Below are positions 28,765 to 40,205 of a DNA stretch of 64,000 nucleotides, in pieces. Origin of the DNA: Gammaproteobacteria bacterium. GTDB taxonomy: Bacteria > Pseudomonadota > Gammaproteobacteria > Steroidobacterales > GCA-2729495. Each line of letters starts with the position of its first letter. Positions within the stretch are counted from its first letter, which is position 1. The position numbers and the translations under genes are program-made. Location of the stretch: assembly GCA_020853135.1 (NCBI GenBank), contig JADYZO010000107.1, forward strand, positions 62,001 through 126,000, written 5' to 3'. The notes beneath the pieces were generated by a model. That model did no database searches, was not told the DNA's origin, and worked only from the letters and a program-made list of their open reading frames with translations.

Positions 28765-30548
28765 GCGCGGAGTACGCCTTTACCGACCACAGCTACGATG
28801 TGGTCGTCGTCGGCGCCGGCGGCGCCGGCCTGCGCGCCACCTTCGGCCTGGTGGAGGCCGGGCTGTCCACCGCCTGCATCACCAAGGTGTTCCCGACGCG
28901 CAGCCACACCGTGGCGGCGCAGGGCGGCATCAGCGCGGCGCTCGGCAACATGGGCGAGGACGACTGGCGCTGGCACATGTACGACACCGTCAAGGGTTCC
29001 GACTGGCTCGGTGACCAGGACGCCATCGAGTACATGTGCAAGGAGGCGCCCCAGGCCGTCATCGAACTGGAGCACTACGGTGTGCCGTTCTCCCGCACCG
29101 AGGACGGCCGCATCTACCAGCGGCCCTTCGGTGGCATGACCACGCACTTCGGCAAGGGCACGGCCCAGCGCACCTGCGCGGCAGCCGACCGTACCGGCCA
29201 TGCCATGCTGCACACCCTCTACCAGCAGTCGCTGAAGCACAACGCCACGTTCTTCATCGAGTACTTCGCCATCGACCTCATCATGGAGAACGGTGAATGC
29301 CGCGGGGTCGTCGCGCTCGACATGGCCACCGGCACGTTGCACCGCTTCCGCGCCCACCGCGTCATCCTGGCCACCGGGGGTTATGGGCGCGCCTATTTCT
29401 CCTGCACCTCGGCCCACACCTGCACGGGCGATGGCAACGCCATGGTGCTGCGCGCCGGGCTGCCGCTCCAGGACATGGAGTTCGTGCAGTTCCACCCGAC
29501 CGGCATCTACGGCTCCGGCTGCCTGATCACCGAGGGCGCCCGTGGCGAGGGCGGCTACCTGACCAATTCGCGGGGCGAGCGCTTCATGGAGCGCTATGCG
29601 CCCAACGCCAAGGACCTGGCCTCGCGCGACGTCGTGAGCCGCTCCATGACCGTGGAGATCCGCGAGGGCAGGGGCGTGGGCCACGAGGCGGACCACATCC
29701 ACCTGCACCTCGAGCACCTCGGGCCCGACGTGATCCACGAGCGCCTGCCCGGCATCGCCGAGACCGCGCGCATCTTCGCGGGCGTGGACGTCACCCGCGA
29801 GCCGATTCCGGTGCTGCCAACCGTGCACTACAACATGGGCGGCATCCCGACCAACCACCACGGCGAGGTGCTGACGCTGAAGGACGGCAATCCCGACAGC
29901 GTGGTGCCCGGCCTCATGGCCGTGGGCGAGGCGGCCTGCGTCTCGGTGCATGGCGCCAACCGCCTGGGTTCCAACTCGCTGCTCGACCTGGTCGTGTTCG
30001 GGCGTGCCGCGGCGCATCGCTGCGCCGACGTGCTCAAGGACGCCGGTCGCCAGCGGCCGCTGCCGGCGGGTGCCGGCGATGTGGCGGTTGCCCGCCTCGA
30101 CCGCCTGCGCAACGCCAACGGCAGCCGCCCGACAGCCGAGATCCGGCTGGAGATGCAGAAGATCATGCAGGGCCATGCCGCGGTGTTTCGCACCGGGGAG
30201 ACGTTGCGCGAGGGCGTCGGCATGCTGCTGCGGACGCGGGCATCCTTTGCCGATGTGCGCGTGAGCGACCGCGGCCTGGTGTGGAACACCGACCTGGTGG
30301 AGACGCTGGAGCTGGAGAACCTGCTCGGCCAGGCGCTGGCCACCATCACGGCTGCCGCCAATCGCCAGGAGAGCCGGGGTGCGCATGCCCGCGAGGATTT
30401 CCCGCAGCGTGATGACACCAACTGGATGAAGCACTCGCTGATCTGGGTGGACGATGCCGGCCAGGTGCGCATCGACTACCGCCCGGTGCACATGCAGACG
30501 CTCACCCGCGACGTCGAGCCCGTGCCGCCCAGGGCGCGGGTCTACTGA
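28761..30548 (+). CDS. sdhA: Succinate dehydrogenase flavoprotein subunit
   Basis: [55 protein letters not shown]. Confidence 0.97.
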   Translation: MSAEYAFTDHSYDVVVVGAGGAGLRATFGLVEAGLSTACITKVFPTRSHTVAAQGGISAALGNMGEDDWRWHMYDTVKGSDWLGDQDAIEYMCKEAPQAVIELEHYGVPFSRTEDGRIYQRPFGGMTTHFGKGTAQRTCAAADRTGHAMLHTLYQQSLKHNATFFIEYFAIDLIMENGECRGVVALDMATGTLHRFRAHRVILATGGYGRAYFSCTSAHTCTGDGNAMVLRAGLPLQDMEFVQFHPTGIYGSGCLITEGARGEGGYLTNSRGERFMERYAPNAKDLASRDVVSRSMTVEIREGRGVGHEADHIHLHLEHLGPDVIHERLPGIAETARIFAGVDVTREPIPVLPTVHYNMGGIPTNHHGEVLTLKDGNPDSVVPGLMAVGEAACVSVHGANRLGSNSLLDLVVFGRAAAHRCADVLKDAGRQRPLPAGAGDVAVARLDRLRNANGSRPTAEIRLEMQKIMQGHAAVFRTGETLREGVGMLLRTRASFADVRVSDRGLVWNTDLVETLELENLLGQALATITAAANRQESRGAHAREDFPQRDDTNWMKHSLIWVDDAGQVRIDYRPVHMQTLTRDVEPVPPRARVY

Positions 30549-30569
30549 TCTCACCGACGAGGAAGACCG

Positions 30570-31352
30570 ATGGCCGAGTTCAGGCTGCCAGCGAACTCCC
30601 GCGTCCAGCCGGGGCGCGAGCACAAGGCCCCCGCCGGGGCGACGCGGGTGCGCAAGTTCCGCATCTACCGCTACGATCCCGCCACGGGCGGGAACCCGCG
30701 CCTCGATTCCTACGAGGTGGACATGGACCGCTGCGGGCCGATGGTCCTCGACGTCCTCATCAAGATCAAGAACGAGGTGGATCCCACGCTGACGTTCCGG
30801 CGTTCCTGCAGGGAGGGCATCTGCGGCTCCTGCGCCATGAACATCGACGGGACCAACACGCTGGCCTGCATCAAGGCCACGGCGGATGTCCGTGGCGACG
30901 TGCGCATCCATCCGCTGCCGCACATGCCGGTCGTGAAGGACCTGGTGCCCGACCTGACCCACTTCTACGCGCAGTACGCCTCGATCAAGCCCTGGCTGCA
31001 GACGAAGAGCCCGCCGCCCCCCGATCGCGAGCGCCTGCAGTCGAAGGCCGATCGCGAGAAGATCGACATGCCGTCGAACTGCATCCTCTGCGCCTGCTGC
31101 TCGACCGCCTGCCCGAGCTACTGGTGGAATCCCGAGCGTTACCTCGGCCCCGCGGTGCTGCTGGCGGCGTACCGCTGGGTGGCCGACAGCCGCGATGAGG
31201 CCACCGGGGAGCGCCTCGACGAGCTGGAGGACCCGTTCCGGCTGTACCGCTGCCACACGATCATGAACTGCACCTACACCTGCCCCAAGGGTCTCAACCC
31301 GGCCTGGGCGATCGGGGAGATCAAGAAGAAGATCGCGGAGCGCAAGCTGTAG
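30570..31352 (+). CDS. sdhB: Succinate dehydrogenase iron-sulfur subunit
   Basis: [40 protein letters not shown]. Confidence 0.97.
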   Translation: MAEFRLPANSRVQPGREHKAPAGATRVRKFRIYRYDPATGGNPRLDSYEVDMDRCGPMVLDVLIKIKNEVDPTLTFRRSCREGICGSCAMNIDGTNTLACIKATADVRGDVRIHPLPHMPVVKDLVPDLTHFYAQYASIKPWLQTKSPPPPDRERLQSKADREKIDMPSNCILCACCSTACPSYWWNPERYLGPAVLLAAYRWVADSRDEATGERLDELEDPFRLYRCHTIMNCTYTCPKGLNPAWAIGEIKKKIAERKL

Positions 31353-31362
31353 CGGCTGCGCC

Positions 31363-31635
31363 ATGACCCCGGAACAGGAGTTCAACCGGCTGCGCTGGCG
31401 CTGCCGGCGCGGCATGCGCGAGCTCGATGCGCTGCTGATGGCCTACGCGGATGCGTGTTATCGCGATGCCGGTCCGGCCGGGCAGGCGGCCTTCCGCGGC
31501 CTCCTATCGCTGCCGGATCCCGAGATTGTCGCCTTGCTGAATGGCAGCCAGCGCAGCGAGGATGCCGGCATCACCCGGCTGGTGGGGCAATTGCTTGCGC
31601 TGCGGGTTCCAGGAGGCAGTCAGCATCCGGCCTGA
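31363..31635 (+). CDS. sdhE: FAD assembly factor SdhE
   Basis: RLRWRCRRGMRELDALLMAYAD (RGxxE motif), 90 aa, downstream of sdhB. Confidence 0.9.
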   Translation: MTPEQEFNRLRWRCRRGMRELDALLMAYADACYRDAGPAGQAAFRGLLSLPDPEIVALLNGSQRSEDAGITRLVGQLLALRVPGGSQHPA

Positions 31636-32026
31636 GGGCCGAGGGGAGTGGCTGGCCGTGGCCGCAGGGCTTGGCACGGCCTGTGCCGTCGCGCTGGCGG
31701 TGGCGGACCTGCCGCTGCCGCTGCGCCTGGTGGCCGGTCTGCTGGTGCTCCTGCGGCTGGGCCGGGAGTTGTACGGGCAGCTCTCGATGCACGATCCCGC
31801 CCGGGTGCTGCGGCTGGCCTGGCTGCCGGGCGGGCGCTGGCAGCTCGAGACCCCGGCTGGACCCGCGCCGGCCCGCCTCGTCCACCGCTGGGGCCATGGC
31901 GGCGGCCCGGTGCTGGCCATGGAATGGGTCTGCGAGGATGGACGCCAGTGCCGGGCATGGGTCTGGCGGCACCGCTGTCCGCCGCGGCAGTGGCGGCGGC
32001 TGCGGGTGCACCTGCGCCTGGCGTAG
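31541..32026 (+). CDS. ygfX: YgfX/CptA-like membrane protein (true start uncertain)
   Basis: SIRPEGRGEWLAVAAGL..., two TM helices, WxxC-terminal basic region; overlaps sdhE 3' end as in sdhE-ygfX pairs. Confidence 0.7.
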   Translation: MAASAARMPASPGWWGNCLRCGFQEAVSIRPEGRGEWLAVAAGLGTACAVALAVADLPLPLRLVAGLLVLLRLGRELYGQLSMHDPARVLRLAWLPGGRWQLETPAGPAPARLVHRWGHGGGPVLAMEWVCEDGRQCRAWVWRHRCPPRQWRRLRVHLRLA

Positions 32027-32095
32027 AATCCCGGTCCGACGCTGCGCCGCGCCAGCCCGGCCCCGGCGCAAATTCATGTCCCGGGCTGTCGGGAC

Positions 32096-32124
32096 CGAAC
32101 TTTCACGACGGACCGCAGTCTATC
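32096..32124 (+). promoter_or_regulatory. Putative sigma-E-type promoter upstream of rpoE
   Basis: GAACTT (32097-32102), 15 nt, GTCTATC (32118-32124); matches the GGAACTT-N15/16-GTC-type ECF consensus. Confidence 0.75.
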
Positions 32125-32130
32125 GGGCTG

Positions 32131-32168
32131 ATGCGGATCCGTGCCGCTGACCGGCCCCGGATCCGCAT
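32131..32168 (+). promoter_or_regulatory. Inverted repeat/stem-loop across rpoE 5' leader and start codon
   Basis: ATGCGGATCCG (32131-32141) / CGGATCCGCAT (32158-32168), perfect 11 bp, 16-nt loop. Confidence 0.7.
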
Positions 32169-32751
32169 GGCAGAGCAGACCAGCGACCAGTTGCTAGTGC
32201 AGACCGTCCAGCAGGGCGATCGGCGCGCATTTGATGCGCTGGTGCTCCGGTACCAGCAGCGCATCGTGAAGCTGGTCATGCGCTACGTGCATGATCCGGT
32301 CGAGGCCCAGGACGTGGCCCAGGAAGCATTCATCAAGGCCTATCGCGCGTTGCCCACCTTCCGTGGCGAGAGCGCCTTCTACACCTGGCTCTACCGCATC
32401 GCCATCAATACCGCCAAGAATTACCTGGTTTCACTGCAGCGCCGCCCGGTGGATTACAGCCTGGACCTGCAGGATCCCGAGAATTACGCAGCCAATGCCC
32501 GCCTGCGCGAGGAGGATTCCCCCGAGGGACTCGCCATGCAGGAGGAACTGCAGCGGACCGTGGAACGCACGATTGCGTCATTGCCCGAGGAATTGCGCAC
32601 GGCCATCATGCTGCGCGAGATCGACGGCCTGAGCTACGAGGAAATCGCCAGCGCCATGGACTGCCCGGTCGGCACTGTGCGCTCGCGCATCTTCCGGGCG
32701 CGTGATGCCATCGATCGGAGCATCGAGGCGATGGCCGGCAACCCACCCTGA
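32167..32751 (+). CDS. rpoE: RNA polymerase sigma factor RpoE (sigma-E/AlgU)
   Basis: DQLLVQTVQQGDRRAFDALVLRYQQRIVKL, DVAQEAFIKAYRALPTFRGESAFYTWLYRIAINTAKNYL; followed by rseA, rseB. Confidence 0.96.
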   Translation: MAEQTSDQLLVQTVQQGDRRAFDALVLRYQQRIVKLVMRYVHDPVEAQDVAQEAFIKAYRALPTFRGESAFYTWLYRIAINTAKNYLVSLQRRPVDYSLDLQDPENYAANARLREEDSPEGLAMQEELQRTVERTIASLPEELRTAIMLREIDGLSYEEIASAMDCPVGTVRSRIFRARDAIDRSIEAMAGNPP

Positions 32752-32772
32752 CCAACCGACGGTAGCGAACAT

Positions 32773-33360
32773 ATGGGCAAGGTACTCGAAGAACAGCTGT
32801 CCGCACTCCTGGACGGCGAACTGCCGGCGGAGGAAATCGACCTGCTGCTGGCCCGGCTCGATCGCGATCCCGGCAGGCGCGCCACGCTCGGGCGCTACGC
32901 CATGATCGGCGAATGCATCCGTACGGGAACGGCCGTGCCGGGTGCGCTTGGCGTGGCCGAGCGCGTGCGGGCGGCGCTCGCCACGGAGGCGGCGCCCGTG
33001 CCGGAGCGCCGGCGGCTGCCGGGCCGCGCAAGGGGCTGGATGGCCGGTGCACTGGCCGCCTCGGTCGCGCTGGTGGCGGTGCTGCGCATCGTTCCTGGCG
33101 TGCCAGCGCCAGCCGCCCAGGCCGTGGCGGGGGCGCCCGCGCTGGCCCGGGCCGCCGGACTCGAGCCGCTGGCCGAAGTCAGCACCGTCGCCAGCCGGCG
33201 CCTGGCGCCGCAGGCGGCCACCCGCCTGACCGGCTACCTGCTGGCTCACGGCGAGTACGCGAGTGTCATTTCCCGCGGCAATTTCGACTCGCGGCTGGTT
33301 TCGGCGCGCGCGGAACGTGCGTCCTGGCGCCAGCCGGAGGACAGGCCGGATGCCTGGTAG
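32773..33360 (+). CDS. rseA: Sigma-E factor negative regulatory protein RseA/MucA
   Basis: EEQLSALLDGELPAEEIDLLLARLDRDPGRRATLGRYAMIGE, single TM. Confidence 0.88.
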   Translation: MGKVLEEQLSALLDGELPAEEIDLLLARLDRDPGRRATLGRYAMIGECIRTGTAVPGALGVAERVRAALATEAAPVPERRRLPGRARGWMAGALAASVALVAVLRIVPGVPAPAAQAVAGAPALARAAGLEPLAEVSTVASRRLAPQAATRLTGYLLAHGEYASVISRGNFDSRLVSARAERASWRQPEDRPDAW

Positions 33361-34378
33361 CCGCCGGCGGTACTGGCGGCTGCTGCGGCCGGTGCTCGGG
33401 GTGCTGCTCATCCCGGGCGGATTGGCGCTGCCGGCTGCGGCGGCAGAGCCTGCGCGTGCCCTGCTCGAGCGCATGAACGAGGCCGCGGAGCATCTCCCCT
33501 ACGAGGGCACGCTCGTCCACCTGCAGGGCGCGGACAGCAGCGTCCTGCACATCGTCCGCCAGCTGCAGGATGGGCACATCACCGAGCGGGTCAGCTGCGA
33601 GGACGCCGGGCGGCAGATCATCCGCAACGATGCGGCGGTCACCGGCATCTTTCCCGACCAGCACGCCGTGCTGGTGGAGGCGCGCGATGGCCGCCAGCAG
33701 CCCCGCAGCCCGCTGCCGGACCGGCTGCCCGGGCCGGCGGGCATCGACGATGCACTGTACCTGCTGTCGTTCGCCGCGCCCGAGCGCATCGCCGGGCGTG
33801 ACACGCAGGGCATCGTGATCCGGCCGCGCGACGGTTTCCGCTACGGCTATCGCCTCTGGCTGGACCGTGCCACGTTCCTGCCGCTGAAGACGCAGCTCGT
33901 GGACGAGCGGGGCCATGTGCTCGAGCAGATACTGTTCACGCGGATCAGTGTCCCGGCGCAGGTCGCGGCCCCGCCATCCGCCGCCGTGACATCCAGTGCC
34001 CCTGCGCCTCCCCCCGCACAGGGCCGCAACGTGCCCGCCGGGCCTCCGGCCGCGGCGGCCGGGGACGAGTGGGTCGTGACACAGCTGCCGCCCGGCTTCC
34101 GCCTGGCCGTGCGCAAGGCGAGGATCACGCCGGGCACGGCCGGCAGCCTGCGCCAGGTCGTGTACTCCGATGGCCTGGCCACCGTGTCGCTGTTCGTCGA
34201 GCCCGCGGTGGGTGCTGCCGAGCAGGCCGAGGGCCTGTCCCAGATGGGCGCCGCGAACGCCTATACCACCACCCTGAACGGCCACATGATCACGGCGGTT
34301 GGCGAGGTGCCCGTGCGCACCGTGGAAATGTTCGCCCGTTCGGCCCGCATCGTGGATCGCCCCGCCTCCTCGCGCTGA
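33350..34378 (+). CDS. rseB: Sigma-E regulatory protein RseB/MucB
   Basis: Signal peptide, ALLERMNEAAEHLPYEGTLVHLQG, DGFRYGYRLWLDRATFLPLKTQLVDERG. Confidence 0.92.
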   Translation: MPGSRRRYWRLLRPVLGVLLIPGGLALPAAAAEPARALLERMNEAAEHLPYEGTLVHLQGADSSVLHIVRQLQDGHITERVSCEDAGRQIIRNDAAVTGIFPDQHAVLVEARDGRQQPRSPLPDRLPGPAGIDDALYLLSFAAPERIAGRDTQGIVIRPRDGFRYGYRLWLDRATFLPLKTQLVDERGHVLEQILFTRISVPAQVAAPPSAAVTSSAPAPPPAQGRNVPAGPPAAAAGDEWVVTQLPPGFRLAVRKARITPGTAGSLRQVVYSDGLATVSLFVEPAVGAAEQAEGLSQMGAANAYTTTLNGHMITAVGEVPVRTVEMFARSARIVDRPASSR

Positions 34379-34650
34379 TGCCCGTGCCCGGCCGTGAATT
34401 GACCCTGCTGGGCCGACCCGGGTGCCACCTCTGCGAGGATGCGCTGGAGATCCTGGAGCCCCGCTGCCGCGCCGCCGGCGTGCAGCTGCGGGTCGTGGAC
34501 GTCGATGGCGAGGAGGCGCTGCGCAGCCGCTACGGCCTGCGCATACCGGTGGTGCTGGCCGCTGATGGCGAGCTGTCGGGCTGGCCGCTCGACGAGGCAC
34601 GGCTCACGGCCTGGTTGCGTGGTTCCCCCCGGGCATCATCCGGCGGGTAA
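34378..34650 (+). CDS. Glutaredoxin family protein
   Basis: LTLLGRPGCHLCEDALEIL (CxxC), 90 aa thioredoxin-like. Confidence 0.85.
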   Translation: MPVPGRELTLLGRPGCHLCEDALEILEPRCRAAGVQLRVVDVDGEEALRSRYGLRIPVVLAADGELSGWPLDEARLTAWLRGSPRASSGG

Positions 34651-34713
34651 AGGCCCGGCCCGGAGCCCGCTTCCGGGTATAATCTGCCGCCTTTTGCACG
34701 GCCCCCCGGGGAC

Positions 34714-36531
<1,818 letters not shown>

Positions 36532-36586
36532 AAGCCGCCCGTGGTAAAGTCCGCCGGGTTTCTCCTGGGCTCAGGGTGGTGATGCC

Positions 36587-37339
36587 GTGGATTTCTCGCT
36601 GATACTGGTGCTGGCCACCCTGGCCACGGGCCTGGTCTGGGGCGCCCACCGCGCTTACCGGGCCATGGGCCGCCCGGCGTCCACCGCTGAACCGGTGGTG
36701 GTGGAATATGCCCGCTCGTTCTTCCCGGTGCTCCTCCTGGTGCTGGTGGTGCGCTCCTTCCTGTTCGAGCCATTCCGCATCCCCTCCAGCTCGATGATGC
36801 CGACCCTGCTGACCGGGGACTTCATCTTCGTCAACAAATACACCTACGGGCTGCGGCTGCCCGTGCTGAACACGAAGATCGTGGACATCGGCGAACCCCG
36901 GCGCGGTGACGTCATCGTCTTCCGCCTGCCCGCGGACCCCAGCACCAACTACATCAAGCGCCTGGTGGGCCTGCCGGGCGACACCATCCGCTACGCCAAC
37001 GATCACCTTGTGATCAATGGCCAGCCGGTGCCGGACGAGCTGCGCGGCATTTACAACGACGAACTGCAGCCTGGCTCCATCCTGTTGCAGGAGCAGCTCG
37101 GCAGTGTCAGCCACCAGATCCTGCTGATCCCGGGGGGCGCGGGCCGTGGCGACGGCACCTTCGTCGTGCCGCCCGGCCACTACTTCATGATGGGTGACAA
37201 CCGCGACAACAGCCAGGACAGCCGCTTCATCGGGCCGATCCCGGAGGCGAACATCGTCGGTCGGGCGGTGCGGATCTGGATGAACTGGGACTTCAGGAGC
37301 ATGCCCCGCTGGGGCCGGATCGGCGGGCGGATCGAATAG
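36587..37339 (+). CDS. lepB: Signal peptidase I
   Basis: IPSSSMMPTLLTGDFIFVNKYTYG, NYIKRLVGLPGD, MMGDNRDNSQDSR. Confidence 0.96.
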   Translation: MDFSLILVLATLATGLVWGAHRAYRAMGRPASTAEPVVVEYARSFFPVLLLVLVVRSFLFEPFRIPSSSMMPTLLTGDFIFVNKYTYGLRLPVLNTKIVDIGEPRRGDVIVFRLPADPSTNYIKRLVGLPGDTIRYANDHLVINGQPVPDELRGIYNDELQPGSILLQEQLGSVSHQILLIPGGAGRGDGTFVVPPGHYFMMGDNRDNSQDSRFIGPIPEANIVGRAVRIWMNWDFRSMPRWGRIGGRIE

Positions 37340-37425
37340 GGCGCCGCCCGCCCGCACGGCGGGTTGTGTATGCTGTGGCCCGTGGGGCCGGCGACGGCGA
37401 TTTGCGTGACGAAGGAGTGAAGCAC

Positions 37426-37791
37426 ATGCATGCCAAGCAGAAGGGCCTGACGCTGATCAGTTTCCTGGTCCTGGCGGCGATGGTGGGCCTGATCGGCTTC
37501 GCAGGCCTGAAGCTCGTGCCGATCTATCTCGAGAACATGAAGATCAGGAAGATACTGGCCGACGTGAAGAGCGAGTTCGACGGCCAGCCGGTCACGGCGG
37601 TGGAGGTGCGGCGGGCCATCGACAAGAAGCTCGACATCGAGATGGTCTACAGCCTCCGGGCCCGCGATTTCGACATCGAGAGCACCGGTACCGGCCTCAC
37701 CGTGGCCGCCCGCTACGAGCGTCCGGAGTCGTTCATCGCCAACATCTCCCTGCTGGTCACCTTCAACGACGAGGTTGAGATACGCAAGTGA
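37426..37791 (+). CDS. DUF4845 family membrane protein
   Basis: KQKGLTLISFLVLAAMVGLIGFAGLKLVPIYLENMKI; located lepB-X-rnc. Confidence 0.8.
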   Translation: MHAKQKGLTLISFLVLAAMVGLIGFAGLKLVPIYLENMKIRKILADVKSEFDGQPVTAVEVRRAIDKKLDIEMVYSLRARDFDIESTGTGLTVAARYERPESFIANISLLVTFNDEVEIRK

Positions 37792-38486
37792 CGACAGCGG
37801 TGCGCTGGGCCGGGGACCGGCTCGGTTACCACTTCGCCGACCCGGGCCTCCTCGACCTCGCCCTGACCCACCGCAGCGCATCGGCCCGCAACAATGAGCG
37901 CCTCGAATTCCTCGGCGACGCCGTGCTCGGCCTGGTGATCGCCGACGCCCTCTACCGGCGCCGGCCGGATGCCGGCGAGGGCCTGCTGAGCCGCATCCGC
38001 TCCCGCCTGGTGCGTGGGGAGACGCTGGCGGACATCGCCCGTGACCTCGGTCTGGCCGACCTCGTCCGCCTCGGCAGTGGCGAGACCCGCACCGGCGGCC
38101 ACCAGCGCTCCTCCATCCTGTCCAATGCGCTGGAGGCACTCCTCGGCGCCATCTACCTCGACGGTGGCATGGCAGCCGCCGAGGCCGTGGTGTTGCGCCT
38201 CTATGCCGGCCGCCTCGCCGACCTGCCCGGCGAGGAGGCGCTCACCGATCCGAAGACGCGCCTGCAGGAATGGCTGCAGGCGCGGGGCGAGCAGCTGCCG
38301 GTCTATGCCGTGAAGCACGTCGCGGGGTCGGCGCACGCCCAGGTGTTCGAGGTGGTGTGCGAGATCGGTTCGCTTGGCGTGGTCGTCGGCGGCCACGGGG
38401 CGAGCCGGCGCACGGCCGAGCAGGATGCCGCCCAGCGCGCCCTGGCGGAGGTCCTCGCGGCAGGCGGGACGCCGGCGGCGCCATGA
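37788..38486 (+). CDS. rnc: Ribonuclease III
   Basis: NERLEFLGDAVLGLVIADALYRR, C-terminal dsRBD. Confidence 0.96.
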   Translation: MTTAVRWAGDRLGYHFADPGLLDLALTHRSASARNNERLEFLGDAVLGLVIADALYRRRPDAGEGLLSRIRSRLVRGETLADIARDLGLADLVRLGSGETRTGGHQRSSILSNALEALLGAIYLDGGMAAAEAVVLRLYAGRLADLPGEEALTDPKTRLQEWLQARGEQLPVYAVKHVAGSAHAQVFEVVCEIGSLGVVVGGHGASRRTAEQDAAQRALAEVLAAGGTPAAP

Positions 38487-39388
38487 GCCCTGGCGGGGAG
38501 TTTCGCGCGGGCTTCGTCGCGGTGGTCGGCCGGCCCAACGCCGGCAAGTCGACACTGGTCAATGCCCTGGTCGGCGAGAAGGTCAGCATCGTCACCGCCC
38601 GGCCGCAGACCACGCGCCACCGCATCATCGGCATCCGCAGCCGCCCCGACAGCCAGGTGGTGTTCGTCGATACGCCGGGGCTGCATGCCAATGCCCGCAA
38701 GCTCATCAACCGCACCATGAACCGGGCTGCCACCAGTTCACTGGCCGATGCCGACCTGGTGCTCTTCGTCATCGAGGCGGGTGGCTGGCGTGCGGGGGAC
38801 GAACACGTGCTGCGCCGGCTGGCGAAGGCCAGCGCACCGGTGATCCTCGTGGTGAACAAGGCGGACCTGGTGCGGCCGCGCACGAAGATGCTGCCGCTGC
38901 TGGAGGCGGCCGGGGCCCGCCAGTCCTTTGCCGGGATCGTGCCCGTCTCGGCATTGACGGGCGAGAATCTCGGGCAGCTCGTGGAGCTGATCCTCGCGCA
39001 GCTGCCGCCGGGCGGGCGTTTCTACCCCGACGAGATGAAGACCGACCGCGGCCGGGACTTCCGCATCGGCGAGATCCTGCGCGAGAAGCTCATGGCCGCG
39101 CTGGAGCGTGAGGTGCCCTACGGCCTGGCCGTGGAGATCGGTGCCGTGGAGGACGACGGCAAGCTGGTCAGGATCGACGCCCTCATCTGGGTGGCGAAGG
39201 ACTCGCAGCGTCCCATCATCCTCGGGCGTGGCGGCGAGCGGCTCAAGGCCATCGGCCAGGCGGCGCGCCTGGACCTCGAGGCCTTCCTCGGCAAGAAGGT
39301 CTTCCTGCAGACGCACGTGAAGGTGCGGCGCAACTGGGCCGACGACGCGCGTGCCCTGCGCCAGTTCGGCTACGAGGCCGGATCGTGA
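38483..39388 (+). CDS. era: GTPase Era
   Basis: VAVVGRPNAGKSTLVNALVGEKVSIVTARPQTTRHRI, KH domain. Confidence 0.97.
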   Translation: MSPGGEFRAGFVAVVGRPNAGKSTLVNALVGEKVSIVTARPQTTRHRIIGIRSRPDSQVVFVDTPGLHANARKLINRTMNRAATSSLADADLVLFVIEAGGWRAGDEHVLRRLAKASAPVILVVNKADLVRPRTKMLPLLEAAGARQSFAGIVPVSALTGENLGQLVELILAQLPPGGRFYPDEMKTDRGRDFRIGEILREKLMAALEREVPYGLAVEIGAVEDDGKLVRIDALIWVAKDSQRPIILGRGGERLKAIGQAARLDLEAFLGKKVFLQTHVKVRRNWADDARALRQFGYEAGS

Positions 39389-40107
39389 GCACCGTGGAGC
39401 GGGTGGTCCTTGAACCCGCCTTCGTGCTGCATGGTCGCGCCTACCGCGAGACCAGCGAATTGCTCGAGGTGCTGAGCCGTGACCACGGCCGGGTCAGTCT
39501 CGTGGCGCGTGGCGCACGCCGTCCCGGCAGCCGGCTGCGCCCGCTGCTGCAACCGTTCCAGCCGCTGCTGTTATCGTGGTCGGGGCGCTCCGGCGGGCTG
39601 ATGACGCTGGCTGCGGCCGAGGGTGCCGGTGCCGCGCTGGCGCTGGCGGGCGATGGCCTGATGTCGGGCTTCTACCTCAACGAGCTGCTGCTGCGCTTCC
39701 TGCACCGGGGTGATCCGCATCCGCGGGTCTTCGCCGGGTACGCGCGGACCCTGGGCATGCTGGGCTGCGGGCTGGCCCCCGAGTCCGCGCTCCGCGGCTT
39801 CGAGATGCAACTGCTCGCCGAGTCCGGCTACGGGTTGAATCTCGACCACGAGGCGCTCTCGGGCCTGCCGCTGGATCCCGGGGGCCGCTACCAGTACGTG
39901 GCCGAGCGCGGGCCGGTCGCGTCCGGGGAGGGGGCCACCGATGCCGCCACCTACCGGGGCACCGAGTTGCTCGCCATCGGCCGCGGTGAGCTTGACGGGG
40001 CCGCCACCCTGCAGAGCGCCCGGCGCCTGCTGCGTGCGGTCCTCGACCACCACCTGGGGGGGCAGGCGCTCAAGACCCGGCGGGTGGCCCGCGCGATGCG
40101 CCGCTGA
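39385..40107 (+). CDS. recO: DNA repair protein RecO
   Basis: [37 protein letters not shown]; downstream of era. Confidence 0.93.
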   Translation: MSTVERVVLEPAFVLHGRAYRETSELLEVLSRDHGRVSLVARGARRPGSRLRPLLQPFQPLLLSWSGRSGGLMTLAAAEGAGAALALAGDGLMSGFYLNELLLRFLHRGDPHPRVFAGYARTLGMLGCGLAPESALRGFEMQLLAESGYGLNLDHEALSGLPLDPGGRYQYVAERGPVASGEGATDAATYRGTELLAIGRGELDGAATLQSARRLLRAVLDHHLGGQALKTRRVARAMRR

Positions 40108-40205
40108 GGCCGGTGGTGTTTGCGCCGGCTGCCGGGCGGGTGCGATCATGCGCCCGCGACCGGCGCTGGTGCCGGCCGGCCAGCCACAGGAAATCCCGGC
40201 GGGAC

